A DNA stretch of 13,908 nt from Wenzhouxiangella sp. (lineage in GTDB: Bacteria; Pseudomonadota; Gammaproteobacteria; Xanthomonadales; Wenzhouxiangellaceae), in NCBI GenBank assembly GCA_021767625.1, contig JAASTB010000031.1:1-13908 (forward strand). The letters run 5' to 3'. The translations under genes and the position numbers were made by a program. Shown piece after piece: positions 1 to 6,880 of the stretch. The notes below the pieces were generated by a model. That model worked only from the letters and a program-made list of their open reading frames with translations. It had not been told where the DNA came from and did no database searches. The first letter of the stretch is position 1. Every line of letters starts with the position of its first letter.

Positions 1-454
1 CGAGCTCGGCGTGCAGGGCTCTCCAGCCGCGCGAAGCGGCCTCGGCGGCGATCGCCCGACGCAACTCCTGATCGGCCGGCGGCATGGGATCGAGACCGTA
101 CAGCAGCGCCCTGTAATAGAGCATGGTGCCGCCGACGAGCACCGGCCAGTGGCCGGCGGCATGGATTCTGCGGATCTCGTCGGCGGCATCGGCGGCGAAA
201 TCGGCCGCCGAGTAAGTCTCCTCGGGATCCCGAATATCGATGAGCGCATGCGGATAGCGTGCCAGCGTGGCGGCGTCGGGCTTGGCCGAGCCGATATCGA
301 GCCCCCTGTAGACCTGGGCCGAATCGACGCTGACCAGCTCGACGGGGAAACGCTCGTGCAGCGCGAAAGCGGCCGCCGTCTTGCCGGCCGCCGTCGGGCC
401 CATCAGGAAAACCGCCGGGGGCAGTTCGCGCCGGACGCGTTCCCTACTGGCCAC
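1..454 (-). CDS. miaA: tRNA dimethylallyltransferase MiaA (3' end cut by window edge)
   Basis: MiaA transfers a dimethylallyl group to N6 of A37 in tRNAs that read UNN codons, the first step of ms2i6A synthesis in the cytoplasm. The 151 visible codons give the N-terminal half. They contain the P-loop GPTAAGKT (residues 19-26), the substrate-binding DSAQVYRGLDIGSAKP (44-59), the IDIRDPEETYSAADF segment (72-86) and GGTMLYYRALL (108-118), all MiaA hallmarks. The best start is a GTG at 454, because homologues have about 15 residues before the P-loop. This start lies inside the mutL end, giving an 11-base overlap and suggesting translational coupling. An in-frame ATG at 403 would start directly at the P-loop and is too short. 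The C-terminal half and any downstream hfq are outside the window. Identity is secure; the exact start is less so. Confidence 0.95.
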   Translation of the reverse strand, partial: MASRERVRRELPPAVFLMGPTAAGKTAAAFALHERFPVELVSVDSAQVYRGLDIGSAKPDAATLARYPHALIDIRDPEETYSAADFAADAADEIRRIHAAGHWPVLVGGTMLYYRALLYGLDPMPPADQELRRAIAAEAASRGWRALHAEL

Positions 455-2207
455 GCAGGAATAGCCGGTCGAGAGCCTTCATGTCCAGCTGCACCCAGGT
501 CGGACGGCCGTGGTTGCACTGGTCGGAGCGCTCGGTCCGCTCCATGTCGCGCAGCAGGGCGTTCATCTCGTCGATGTTCAGCCGCCGGTTGGCCCGGACC
601 GAACCATGACAGGCGATGGTCGACAGCAGCTCGTCGAGCACCGTTTCGATGCGCTGGCTCTGGCCGAGCTCCACGAGATCGGCCAGCACGTCGCGCACCA
701 GCCCCTGGCCGTCGGCCCGGGCAAGCAGGGCCGGCACCGCCCGGATGACGACGGCCTCGGGGCCGGCCAGGCCCAGTTCGAAACCCAGTCGCCTGAGCCC
801 TTCGACGTGGCGCTCGAGCGCCCGGGCCTCGCGCTCGGAGACGGCAATCTTCTCGGGCACCAACAGCTGCTGCGAACGCACGCGCTCTTCGCTCCAGGCC
901 TGCTTGAGCTGCTCGTAGACGATGCGCTCGTGGGCGGCGTGCATGTCGACGACGATCAGGCCGTCGGCGTTTTCTGCCAGTACGAAAACGCCGTGAATCT
1001 GGGCCACGGCGAAGCCCAGCGGCGGAATGTCGTCGCCCGCCGCCTGCTCTCGCGCTCGCCCCGCGCGAGCCAGCTCGGCATAACGCGAAACCGTCTCGGC
1101 CACGCCCAGGCCCAGCCCGGCCTGGTTGCCATCGCCCTGCCAGCCCGCGGCGGCCGGCGCGGCAGCGTGGGCCCTCGAGGCGGCGGCCACCTGGGCCGAC
1201 TCGCCGCCGGGCCGCGTGCCCGAAAGCGCATGGTGGATCGTCTTGAAGAGGAAATCGTGGACCAGCCGGCCATCGCGAAAGCGCACTTCGTGCTTCTGCG
1301 GGTGCACGTTGACGTCCACGCGCTGCGGATCGAGCTCGAGCATCAGCGCGAAAGCCGGGTGACGCCCATGGAAGAGCACGTCGCGGTAAGCCTGGCGCAC
1401 GGCGTGGGCGACCAGCCGGTCGCGAACCAGGCGGCCATTGACGAAGAAGAACTGCAGGTCGGCCTGGCTGCGCGAGAAACCGGGCCGCGCGATCCAGCCG
1501 GTCAGACGCAGTCCGGCATGGGCTTCATCGAGCACGATCGCCTGCTCCATGAAGGCCTCACCGCAAACGGCCGCTACCCGGCGGTTGCGCGTGGCCTCGT
1601 CGGCCGCCGGCACCAGGCTGCGCACCATCCGGCCGTCGTGGGCCAGGTCGAGCGCCACGTCCAACCGCGCCAGGGCAAGCCGCTTGAGCAGGTCGTCGAT
1701 GTGGCCGAACTCGGTGCGCTCGGTGCGCATGAACTTGCGCCGGGCGGGTGTGTTGTAGAAAAGGTCGCGGACCTCGATGACCGTCCCCTCGGGCATGCCG
1801 GCGGGCCGCACCTCGCCGACCGCACCGCCCTCGGCCTCGAGTTCGTAGCCGCTGTCGGCGCCGGCCGGACGCGAGGCCAGGCGCAGGCGCGAAACCGAGG
1901 CGATCGACGGCAGGGCCTCACCGCGAAAGCCCAGGGTGGCCACGCCCTCCAGGTCGTCGAGGGACTCGATCTTGCTGGTCGCGTGCGCGCTCAGCGCGAG
2001 CGCCAGTTCGTCGCGAGAAATACCGCAACCGTCGTCGGTTACCCGGATGCGCCGCGCCCCACCACGCTCGACTTCGACCCGGATCCGGCCGCTGCCGGCG
2101 TCGAGACTGTTTTCGACCAGCTCCTTGACGATCGAAGACGGCCGCTCGATGACTTCACCGGCGGCAATCTGGTTGACGAGATGGACGGGCAGCTTGCGGA
2201 TCGGCAT
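444..2207 (-). CDS. mutL: DNA mismatch repair protein MutL, endonuclease-motif type
   Basis: MutL couples MutS mismatch recognition to strand incision. This 587-residue protein begins MPIRKLPVHLVNQIAAGEVI as E. coli MutL does. The GHKL ATPase domain (about 1-330) shows VKELVENSLDAG (27-38, catalytic E29 and Mg-binding N33), DDGCGIS (58-64), ATSKI (76-80) and GFRGEAL (93-99). NVHPQKHEVRF (300-310) closes the second N-terminal subdomain. An Ala/Gly-rich linker (about 331-395) leads to the dimerisation domain. There DMHAAHERIVYE (421-432) fits the metal-binding DQHA(X)2E(X)4E endonuclease motif with Met for Gln, and ACHGSVRA (532-539) and CNHGRP (564-569) match the partner motifs. E. coli MutL lacks these, so this copy probably nicks DNA itself. 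The gene lies 221 bases downstream of amiB and overlaps miaA; the region before the ATG has no clear ribosome-binding site. Confidence 0.97.
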   Translation of the reverse strand: MPIRKLPVHLVNQIAAGEVIERPSSIVKELVENSLDAGSGRIRVEVERGGARRIRVTDDGCGISRDELALALSAHATSKIESLDDLEGVATLGFRGEALPSIASVSRLRLASRPAGADSGYELEAEGGAVGEVRPAGMPEGTVIEVRDLFYNTPARRKFMRTERTEFGHIDDLLKRLALARLDVALDLAHDGRMVRSLVPAADEATRNRRVAAVCGEAFMEQAIVLDEAHAGLRLTGWIARPGFSRSQADLQFFFVNGRLVRDRLVAHAVRQAYRDVLFHGRHPAFALMLELDPQRVDVNVHPQKHEVRFRDGRLVHDFLFKTIHHALSGTRPGGESAQVAAASRAHAAAPAAAGWQGDGNQAGLGLGVAETVSRYAELARAGRAREQAAGDDIPPLGFAVAQIHGVFVLAENADGLIVVDMHAAHERIVYEQLKQAWSEERVRSQQLLVPEKIAVSEREARALERHVEGLRRLGFELGLAGPEAVVIRAVPALLARADGQGLVRDVLADLVELGQSQRIETVLDELLSTIACHGSVRANRRLNIDEMNALLRDMERTERSDQCNHGRPTWVQLDMKALDRLFLRGQ

Positions 2208-2254
2208 AAGCTACAGTTTACCGACTGCGGCGGATTTGATGGCGGCGCTTCTTT

Positions 2255-2420
2255 CAGGAAAAACCGAAACAAGGTAACCACGGAAAGCACGGAAGACACG
2301 GACTCGAAACGGCCACGCACCCGGCCAGCTCGACTCTTGCCGCGCGGACCGGCCCTTCTCGAAAGCTCAATGCGCTTTTTCCGTGTAGTTCAGAGCCTTC
2401 CGTGGTTCCAGGTTTTTCTG
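2255..2420. repeat. Imperfect inverted repeat with 9-base period, MITE-like
   Basis: This element fills most of the amiB-mutL gap. The left arm (about 2255-2303) starts caggaaaaacc and continues into aaccacggaaagcacgg; the period is nine bases (cacggaaag / cacggaaga / cacggactc). The right arm (about 2375-2420), read on the minus strand, starts cagaaaaacc and continues ggaaccacggaaggc and then acacgga. The two arms are therefore an imperfect inverted pair around a roughly 70-base GC-rich centre. No target-site duplication is visible. Sequences of the form ccacggaa-gcacggaa-gacacgg are, from memory, dispersed through many bacterial genomes and give spurious TTESTEDT-like peptides. It could be a non-autonomous mobile element remnant, an mRNA hairpin that separates amiB from mutL expression, or both. 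Confidence 0.6.
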
Positions 2421-2428
2421 AGGATGAC

Positions 2429-3739
2429 TCAGGATCCCGCTGGGATCACCAGCACGGCGCCGGGATGGATGACGTCCCCGTCGATGTTGTTGGCCTGGCG
2501 GATGCGCGAGACGCTGGTGCGGTATTTCTGCGCGATCACGCCCAGCGTGTCGCCGCGCTCGACGATGTGGCGGCTGCCGTCGCGGTTGGCGGCGATCCAG
2601 GTGCCCTGCGGGGCGGTCTCGAAGAAATGTCGACGCACACCGTTGACGATCGCCTCGGCGACCTGACGACGGTGCGATCCGCTCTTGAGATTGGCCTCGT
2701 CGTGCGGATTGCTGATGAACCCGACCTCCACCAGGACGCTCGGGACGTCGGGCGAGCGCAGCACCACGAAGTTGGCGCGTTCGACCCGCTCGCGGTGCTG
2801 TTTGCCCACGCGCGCCAGCTGGCCGAGGATGGCCTCGGCGGCCTCCGTGCTGTATTCCATGGCCACGTTCTGGGACAGGTCCAGGAGCACGGAGCTGAGC
2901 ACGTCGTCGTCGCGGTCGAGCTTGACCCCGCCAACCAGGTCCGAGCGATTCTCGCTGCGGGCCAGCCACTTGGCCGCCTCGCTGGAGGCGCCGCGGCGCG
3001 ACAGCACGTAGACGGAGCTGCCGCGAACCCGGCGATCACGGAAAGCATCGGCGTGAATCGAGAGGAAAAGGTCCGCGCGCGCCTCGCGTGCCCGCGAGTA
3101 GCGCTCTTCGAGGGGGATGTAGTAGTCGCCGGTGCGGATCAGCACGCCTCGCATGCCCGGCTCATCGTCGATCTGCTGCTTGAGCTCGCGCGCGAGGGCC
3201 AGCGCCACTGTCTTCTCGTAGGTTCCGGAGGGTCCGATGGCGCCCGGGTCCTCGCCGCCGTGCCCGGCGTCGATGGCCACGATCATGTCGCGTTCACCGC
3301 CCTGGGCCGACGCCACCGCTTCGCGCACGCGCTGCTCGGCGGACTGGCCGTTCTCGGGATACAGGTCGACCACAAGCCGGTGACCGTACTCGCCGGCCGG
3401 TGCGAGCAGGAAACTCTGCGGGCGCACCCGGCCTTCGAGATCGAGCACCACGCGCAGGTCGTGCCCTTCGCGAACGCCGTGGCGCACGCGCCGGATCACG
3501 CCGCTGTGCTCTTCGTCGAGGTCCAGGGTGCGGTCGAGATCGACATCGTCGATGTCGATGACCACACGCGAAGGATTGTCGAGCGTGAACAGGCGGTAGT
3601 CCACGCGCTGGTCGAGATCGAGAACCGCGCGCGTGCTGTCCGGGCTGGCCCAGACGCGCAGGTTGCGCACCTCGCCTGCGGCCGCCGAAAGGCTTGCCGT
3701 CACCAGCAGAAACCCCAGAAGGAACGTTGCCTTGCGCAT
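2429..3739 (-). CDS. amiB: N-acetylmuramoyl-L-alanine amidase AmiB with AMIN and LysM domains
   Basis: A periplasmic zinc amidase that cuts the bond between MurNAc and the L-Ala of the stem peptide, splitting septal peptidoglycan at division. The 436-residue protein has a signal peptide (1-21, hydrophobic FLLGFLLVTASLSAAA), an AMIN septal-targeting domain (about 23-128), an Amidase_3 domain (about 152-372) and one C-terminal LysM (about 389-433, HIVERGDTLGVIAQKYRTSV). Zinc ligands H160 (IDAGHGG), E175 and H229 (LSIHADAF) and catalytic E338 (VEVGFISNP) are present. The insert at about 255-300 corresponds to the autoinhibitory helix of amidases activated by EnvC- or NlpD-type LytM proteins. AMIN-amidase-LysM is the architecture I recall for Pseudomonas AmiB, and the position before mutL-miaA agrees. 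The usual upstream tsaE is missing here. GAGGG lies 11 bases before the ATG. Confidence 0.95.
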   Translation of the reverse strand: MRKATFLLGFLLVTASLSAAAGEVRNLRVWASPDSTRAVLDLDQRVDYRLFTLDNPSRVVIDIDDVDLDRTLDLDEEHSGVIRRVRHGVREGHDLRVVLDLEGRVRPQSFLLAPAGEYGHRLVVDLYPENGQSAEQRVREAVASAQGGERDMIVAIDAGHGGEDPGAIGPSGTYEKTVALALARELKQQIDDEPGMRGVLIRTGDYYIPLEERYSRAREARADLFLSIHADAFRDRRVRGSSVYVLSRRGASSEAAKWLARSENRSDLVGGVKLDRDDDVLSSVLLDLSQNVAMEYSTEAAEAILGQLARVGKQHRERVERANFVVLRSPDVPSVLVEVGFISNPHDEANLKSGSHRRQVAEAIVNGVRRHFFETAPQGTWIAANRDGSRHIVERGDTLGVIAQKYRTSVSRIRQANNIDGDVIHPGAVLVIPAGS

Positions 3740-3772
3740 GTGGAATCGACCCTCGGCCGCAAGTTCGCGTCA

Positions 3773-3801
3773 ATCATGCACCGAATAAAGGGATTTTTCA
3801 A
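3773..3801 (-). promoter_or_regulatory. Candidate sigma70 promoter for amiB(-mutL-miaA)
   Basis: On the minus strand, TTGAAA (3796-3801, 5 of 6 to the -35 consensus) is followed after 17 bases by CATGAT (3773-3778, 4 of 6 to the -10). It lies in a locally AT-richer stretch and would start transcription roughly 25-30 bases before the amiB ATG. This is consensus matching only. Confidence 0.35.
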
Positions 3802-3996
3802 GCCAAATCGGAAGGTTGCGAACACTTTCCAGAAGCGGCATCGGGAATTGCGGGCAAACCTGCGATTGCCCGTGGCCGCCACATCAAAAGACGAGCATCT
3901 TCAAGCGATTGAGGAAAGCAGAAGCGTTCGCGCCTCGGAACCGGCGGCAAACGCCTGTTTCACGGGAGCATACCCGGAGCGGGCGAGCCGAGCTCG

Positions 3997-4446
3997 TCAG
4001 GCCGACTCGACCCGGATGTCGAGCAGGCGCGAGAGTTCCTGACGGCGCGGCGGCGCCAGGATGTCGGCCAGGGTGTAGCCGTCGAGCACGTCGAGGAAGG
4101 CCCTCTTCGCATCCGACAGCATGCCGATGAGTGCGCAAGCCGGCGTGATCACGCACTCGTTCCCGGGTCGCATGCACTCGACCAGGCCGAGATCGGGCTC
4201 CATTGCCCGCACGATGCGCCCGATTTTGAGCTTGCCGGCGTCGGCCGACAGGGTCAGGCCGCCGCCCACGCCCCGCACCGAATCGATGAAGCCCTCCGCG
4301 GCCAGCTGCTGCACGACTTTCATCAGATGGTTCCGCGAAATCCCGTAAGCATCGGAAATCTCGCGGATCGTGCAGCGGCGGTCGTCGTGCAGGCCCAGGT
4401 AGATGAGCACGCGCAGGGAAAAATCGGTGTACTGGGTCAGGCGCAT
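3997..4446 (-). CDS. nsrR: Rrf2-family [Fe-S] transcriptional regulator, NsrR type
   Basis: NsrR is a cytoplasmic DNA-binding repressor whose iron-sulphur cluster reacts with nitric oxide, relieving repression of NO-detoxification genes. The 149-residue protein begins MRLTQYTDFSLRVLIYL and has a winged helix (about 1-75) with the recognition-helix sequence YGISRNHLMKVVQQL, followed by a VRGVGGGL wing. Three cluster cysteines, C91, C98 and C104 (ECMRPGNECVITPAC), have NsrR-like spacing, and AFLDVLDGYTLADIL matches the family tail. The ITPAC and YTLAD strings and the SRNH helix separate it from IscR and RirA. It is divergent from aidB across an 82-base gap that contains a perfect palindrome, so autoregulation and control of aidB are plausible but inferred. 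No strong ribosome-binding site precedes the ATG. Confidence 0.9.
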   Translation of the reverse strand: MRLTQYTDFSLRVLIYLGLHDDRRCTIREISDAYGISRNHLMKVVQQLAAEGFIDSVRGVGGGLTLSADAGKLKIGRIVRAMEPDLGLVECMRPGNECVITPACALIGMLSDAKRAFLDVLDGYTLADILAPPRRQELSRLLDIRVESA

Positions 4447-4457
4447 CGCCCGATTCT

Positions 4458-4486
4458 AACCTGCCGACTGTCAGCTTTTGTATAGT
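4458..4486 (+). promoter_or_regulatory. Candidate -10 region of aidB promoter
   Basis: TATAGT at 4481-4486 matches the sigma70 -10 box at 5 of 6 positions and is preceded directly by TTTTG. The hexamer 17 bases upstream (4458-4463) does not resemble a -35 box, so the promoter may need an activator. It overlaps the left edge of the palindrome at 4485-4496, as expected for a repressible promoter. Confidence 0.35.
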
Positions 4487-4496
4487 GAATATTCAC
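4485..4496. promoter_or_regulatory. Perfect 12-base palindrome, candidate operator of the nsrR-aidB region
   Basis: GTGAATATTCAC is a perfect palindrome between the divergent nsrR and aidB starts and overlaps the candidate aidB -10 box. Symmetry stops abruptly outside the 12 bases. It does not match the E. coli NsrR consensus (AAGATG-type half sites around an AT-rich centre) or the FNR box. It may be a lineage-specific Rrf2 site. That assignment rests on position and symmetry alone. Confidence 0.45.
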
Positions 4497-4528
4497 ATCA
4501 TCAAATAATCGATCTCCCCGGGGGCGCC

Positions 4529-6196
4529 ATGACGCAGGATCCTTCAACCAATCGCGTATCGAAACGGGACACCCACGAAGTCTTCAACCAGCCCGAGCCG
4601 CTGGTCGACTACGACCCCTGGGCGCGCCATCCGGCCCTGCGCGAGGCGCTCGAACGCGAGGGCGGCGGCGCCTTCGAGCGGCGCGTCCACGATTTCGCCC
4701 GGCTGGCCGCCGCCGAGATCGGCCCGCTCGGATTCGACGCCAACGAATTCACGCCCCGCCTGCGCACCCATGACCGTTACGGCCACCGCATCGACCGGGT
4801 CGACTACCACCCCGCCTACCACCGCATCATGGCCATCGGGCTCGACAACGGCCTGGCGAGCCTGACCTGGTCCGGCCAAGCCGGCGGCAGGATCGCCCGC
4901 TCGGCGATGATGTTCCTGCACAACCAGTTTGAAGCCGGCACGATGTGTCCGATCACCATGACCCACGCGGTAGTCCCGGCGCTGCGGGCGCAGCCCGAGT
5001 TGGCCGCTCAGTGGGAACCGCGGGTCCTGTCGTCGCGCTATGACGAACGCTTCCTGCCGGCCGAACAGAAGCACGGCGTCACGCTGGGCATGGCGATGAC
5101 CGAAAAGCAGGGCGGCTCGGATGTGCGTTCGAACACGACCCGGGCGATTCCCCTGGGCGAACCGGGCGCCGGAAGGGAATACGAGCTGGTCGGCCACAAG
5201 TGGTTCTGCTCGGCGCCGATGTGCGACGCTTTCCTGACCCTGGCGCAGACCGAAGATGGACTGAGCTGCTTCCTGGTGCCGCGCTTCCGGCCCGACGGTT
5301 CGGCCAACCCCTTCCGCATCATGCGGCTCAAGGACAAGCTCGGCAATCGCTCCAACGCCTCCTCGGAAATCGAGTATCCGGGCACCTGGGCGGTCATGGT
5401 CGGCGACCCGGGCCGCGGCGTGGCCACCATCATCCGCATGGTCGCCGAAACGCGCCTGGACTGCGTGATCGGCTCGGCCTCGCTGATCCACAAGGGGGTG
5501 GTCGAGGCCATCCATCACGCCCGCGGGCGCGATGCTTTCGGCGAGCGGCTGATCGACCAGCCGCTGATGGGCAATGTCCTTGCCGACCTGTCGATCGAGT
5601 CCGAGGCCTCGCTGGCCCTGGCGATGTTCCTCGCCGGCCGCTTCGAGGCCGCCAGCGGCGGCGACGAGCAGGCCGAGCGCCTGGCCCGGATCGCCACGCC
5701 GGTGGCCAAGTACTGGGTGTGCAAGCGCGCCGTCGGCGCGATCAACGAGGCCCAGGAGTGCCTGGGCGGTGCGGGTTACGTGGAGGAGTCGATCCTGCCG
5801 AGGCTCTACCGGGAGGCGCCGGTCAACGCCATCTGGGAGGGCTCGGGCAACGTGCAGTGCCTGGACGTGCTCCGGGCCGCACAGCGCGACCCGGGCTCGA
5901 TGGAAGCCCTCTTCGGCCACCTCGAACCCCGGCGCGGCGATCACCCGGGGATAGCGCGACGCCTGGACGAGATCAGGGGCCTGCTGGGTCGCCCCGAGTC
6001 GGCGCCGCAACAGGCCCGGACCCTGACCGAAGGCCTGGCCCTGTGCCTCCAGGCGGCAGTGCTGATCGAGGCCCGCAGCCCCTTGGCGGAAGCCTTCTGC
6101 GAGGCCCGGCTCACCCCCCGCGGCGCCGGCCTCCACGGCACCCTGCCGCCAGGCATCGATTCGGCGGCCGTCGTCGAGCGAACCTTTCCGGCCTGA
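4529..6196 (+). CDS. aidB: AidB-type acyl-CoA dehydrogenase homologue (alkylation response flavoprotein)
   Basis: A 555-residue FAD protein of the acyl-CoA dehydrogenase superfamily, collinear with E. coli AidB, which binds DNA and is induced by alkylating agents and other stresses. AidB-specific strings include VFNQPEPL (18-25), GTMCPITMTHA (137-147), GMAMTEKQGGSDVRSNTTRA (187-206), VGHKWFCSAP (221-230), LKDKLGNRSNASSEIE (267-282), CLGGAGYVEES (411-421) and LYREAPVNAIWEGSGN (426-441); E437 sits where the AidB/ACAD catalytic glutamate is expected. The C-terminal extension (about 455-555) corresponds to the AidB helical DNA-binding region. I chose the ATG at 4529 because GGGGGC lies just before it; an in-frame TTG at 4478 would run the protein through the promoter and palindrome. 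It is divergent from nsrR and 83 bases upstream of slyD. Its physiological substrate, if any, is unknown. Confidence 0.93.
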   Translation: MTQDPSTNRVSKRDTHEVFNQPEPLVDYDPWARHPALREALEREGGGAFERRVHDFARLAAAEIGPLGFDANEFTPRLRTHDRYGHRIDRVDYHPAYHRIMAIGLDNGLASLTWSGQAGGRIARSAMMFLHNQFEAGTMCPITMTHAVVPALRAQPELAAQWEPRVLSSRYDERFLPAEQKHGVTLGMAMTEKQGGSDVRSNTTRAIPLGEPGAGREYELVGHKWFCSAPMCDAFLTLAQTEDGLSCFLVPRFRPDGSANPFRIMRLKDKLGNRSNASSEIEYPGTWAVMVGDPGRGVATIIRMVAETRLDCVIGSASLIHKGVVEAIHHARGRDAFGERLIDQPLMGNVLADLSIESEASLALAMFLAGRFEAASGGDEQAERLARIATPVAKYWVCKRAVGAINEAQECLGGAGYVEESILPRLYREAPVNAIWEGSGNVQCLDVLRAAQRDPGSMEALFGHLEPRRGDHPGIARRLDEIRGLLGRPESAPQQARTLTEGLALCLQAAVLIEARSPLAEAFCEARLTPRGAGLHGTLPPGIDSAAVVERTFPA

Positions 6197-6216
6197 ATGC
6201 CAGTGGCCACGGGCGG

Positions 6217-6245
6217 TTGAAAGCGTCGCAGGCCCGCTCCATGTT
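6217..6245 (+). promoter_or_regulatory. Weak candidate promoter for slyD
   Basis: TTGAAA (6217-6222, 5 of 6) is followed after 17 bases by CATGTT (6240-6245, only 3 of 6). It lies in the 83-base aidB-slyD gap. slyD could equally be transcribed by read-through from aidB, as no terminator separates them. Confidence 0.25.
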
Positions 6246-6279
6246 AGTTTGTTCACCAAACCAGAAAGCTAGGATCATC

Positions 6280-6744
6280 ATGGAAATTGCCAACAACACC
6301 GTCGTCAGCATCGACTACACCCTGACCGGAGACGACGGCCAGGTCATCGACACCTCCGAGGGTCGTGAGCCCCTGGAGTACCTCCACGGCCACCAGAACA
6401 TCATCCCCGGCCTGGAGAAGGCGATCGAGGGCAAGAGCGAGGGCGACGAGCTGGAAGTGGCCGTCGATCCCGAGGAAGGATACGGCCCCTACCGCGACGA
6501 GCTGGTCCAGGACGTGCCGAAGGAAGCCTTCGCCGGCGTCGACAAGGTCGAGCCGGGCATGACCTTCCGGGCCGAATCCAACGCCGGGCCGATGACGGTC
6601 ACCGTCAAGGAAGTCGGCGACGAGACGGTCACGGTCGACGGCAACCACATGCTTGCCGGCCAGACCCTGAATTTCAAGGTCGCCATCAAGGGCGTGCGCG
6701 AAGCCACCGAGGAGGAAGTCTCCCAGGGCACCGTCGCGGCCTGA
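6280..6744 (+). CDS. slyD: FKBP-type peptidyl-prolyl cis-trans isomerase, SlyD-like, tailless
   Basis: A 154-residue cytoplasmic prolyl isomerase and chaperone. The split FKBP domain (about 1-70 and 125-142) encloses an insert-in-flap chaperone domain (about 71-124). Diagnostic strings are PLEYLHGHQNIIPGLEKAIEG (31-51), GYGPYRDELVQDVPKEAF (67-84) and VDGNHMLAGQTLNFKV (119-134), close to E. coli SlyD. The protein stops eight residues after REATEEE, where E. coli SlyD continues into a His/Cys-rich nickel-binding tail. Metal delivery to hydrogenase is therefore unlikely, leaving folding roles. AGGA (6271-6274) lies five bases before the ATG, a good ribosome-binding site. It is highly acidic. A strong intrinsic terminator follows. 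The slyD symbol is a family assignment; a generic FKBP name would also be acceptable. Confidence 0.92.
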   Translation: MEIANNTVVSIDYTLTGDDGQVIDTSEGREPLEYLHGHQNIIPGLEKAIEGKSEGDELEVAVDPEEGYGPYRDELVQDVPKEAFAGVDKVEPGMTFRAESNAGPMTVTVKEVGDETVTVDGNHMLAGQTLNFKVAIKGVREATEEEVSQGTVAA

Positions 6745-6773
6745 CCGGGACCGCTTCGACCCGAAGCACCCGA

Positions 6774-6802
6774 GGGGCCTCACCGCGAGGCCCCTTTCTT
6801 TT
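6774..6802 (+). terminator. Intrinsic terminator after slyD
   Basis: GGGGCCTC (6774-6781) pairs perfectly with GAGGCCCC (6787-6794) around a five-base loop, followed by TTTCTTTT (6795-6802). The 8-bp GC stem with a T tract, 30 bases after the slyD stop, is a textbook rho-independent terminator and separates slyD from the ATPase gene. Confidence 0.9.
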
Positions 6803-6880
6803 ATCGCGGAACCGCGACAACGCTTCCGCTGCATTCCTTTCAAGCTATCATCGCATCTCCTCCAAGCCACTCGATGATCG

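Noticed and set aside
11..748. 245-codon plus-strand frame at the left end
   Set aside because: Antisense to miaA and the end of mutL; Arg-rich translation with no motif.
510..2666. 718-codon plus-strand open frame across mutL and the repeat
   Set aside because: Antisense to mutL and running into amiB; the translation includes the spurious TTESTEDT-type peptide from the repeat.
3851..3872. Hairpin CGGGCAA / TTGCCCG with an 8-base loop between amiB and nsrR
   Set aside because: A 7-bp stem without a T tract on either strand; not good enough for a terminator, and no evidence of an operator role.
2402..4042. 546-codon plus-strand open frame antisense to amiB
   Set aside because: Shadow of amiB extending through its promoter region; no recognisable domain.
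4478..4528. TTG-initiated 17-residue extension of AidB
   Set aside because: It would be translated through the candidate -10 box and palindrome, has no ribosome-binding site, and is not needed to match AidB homologues.
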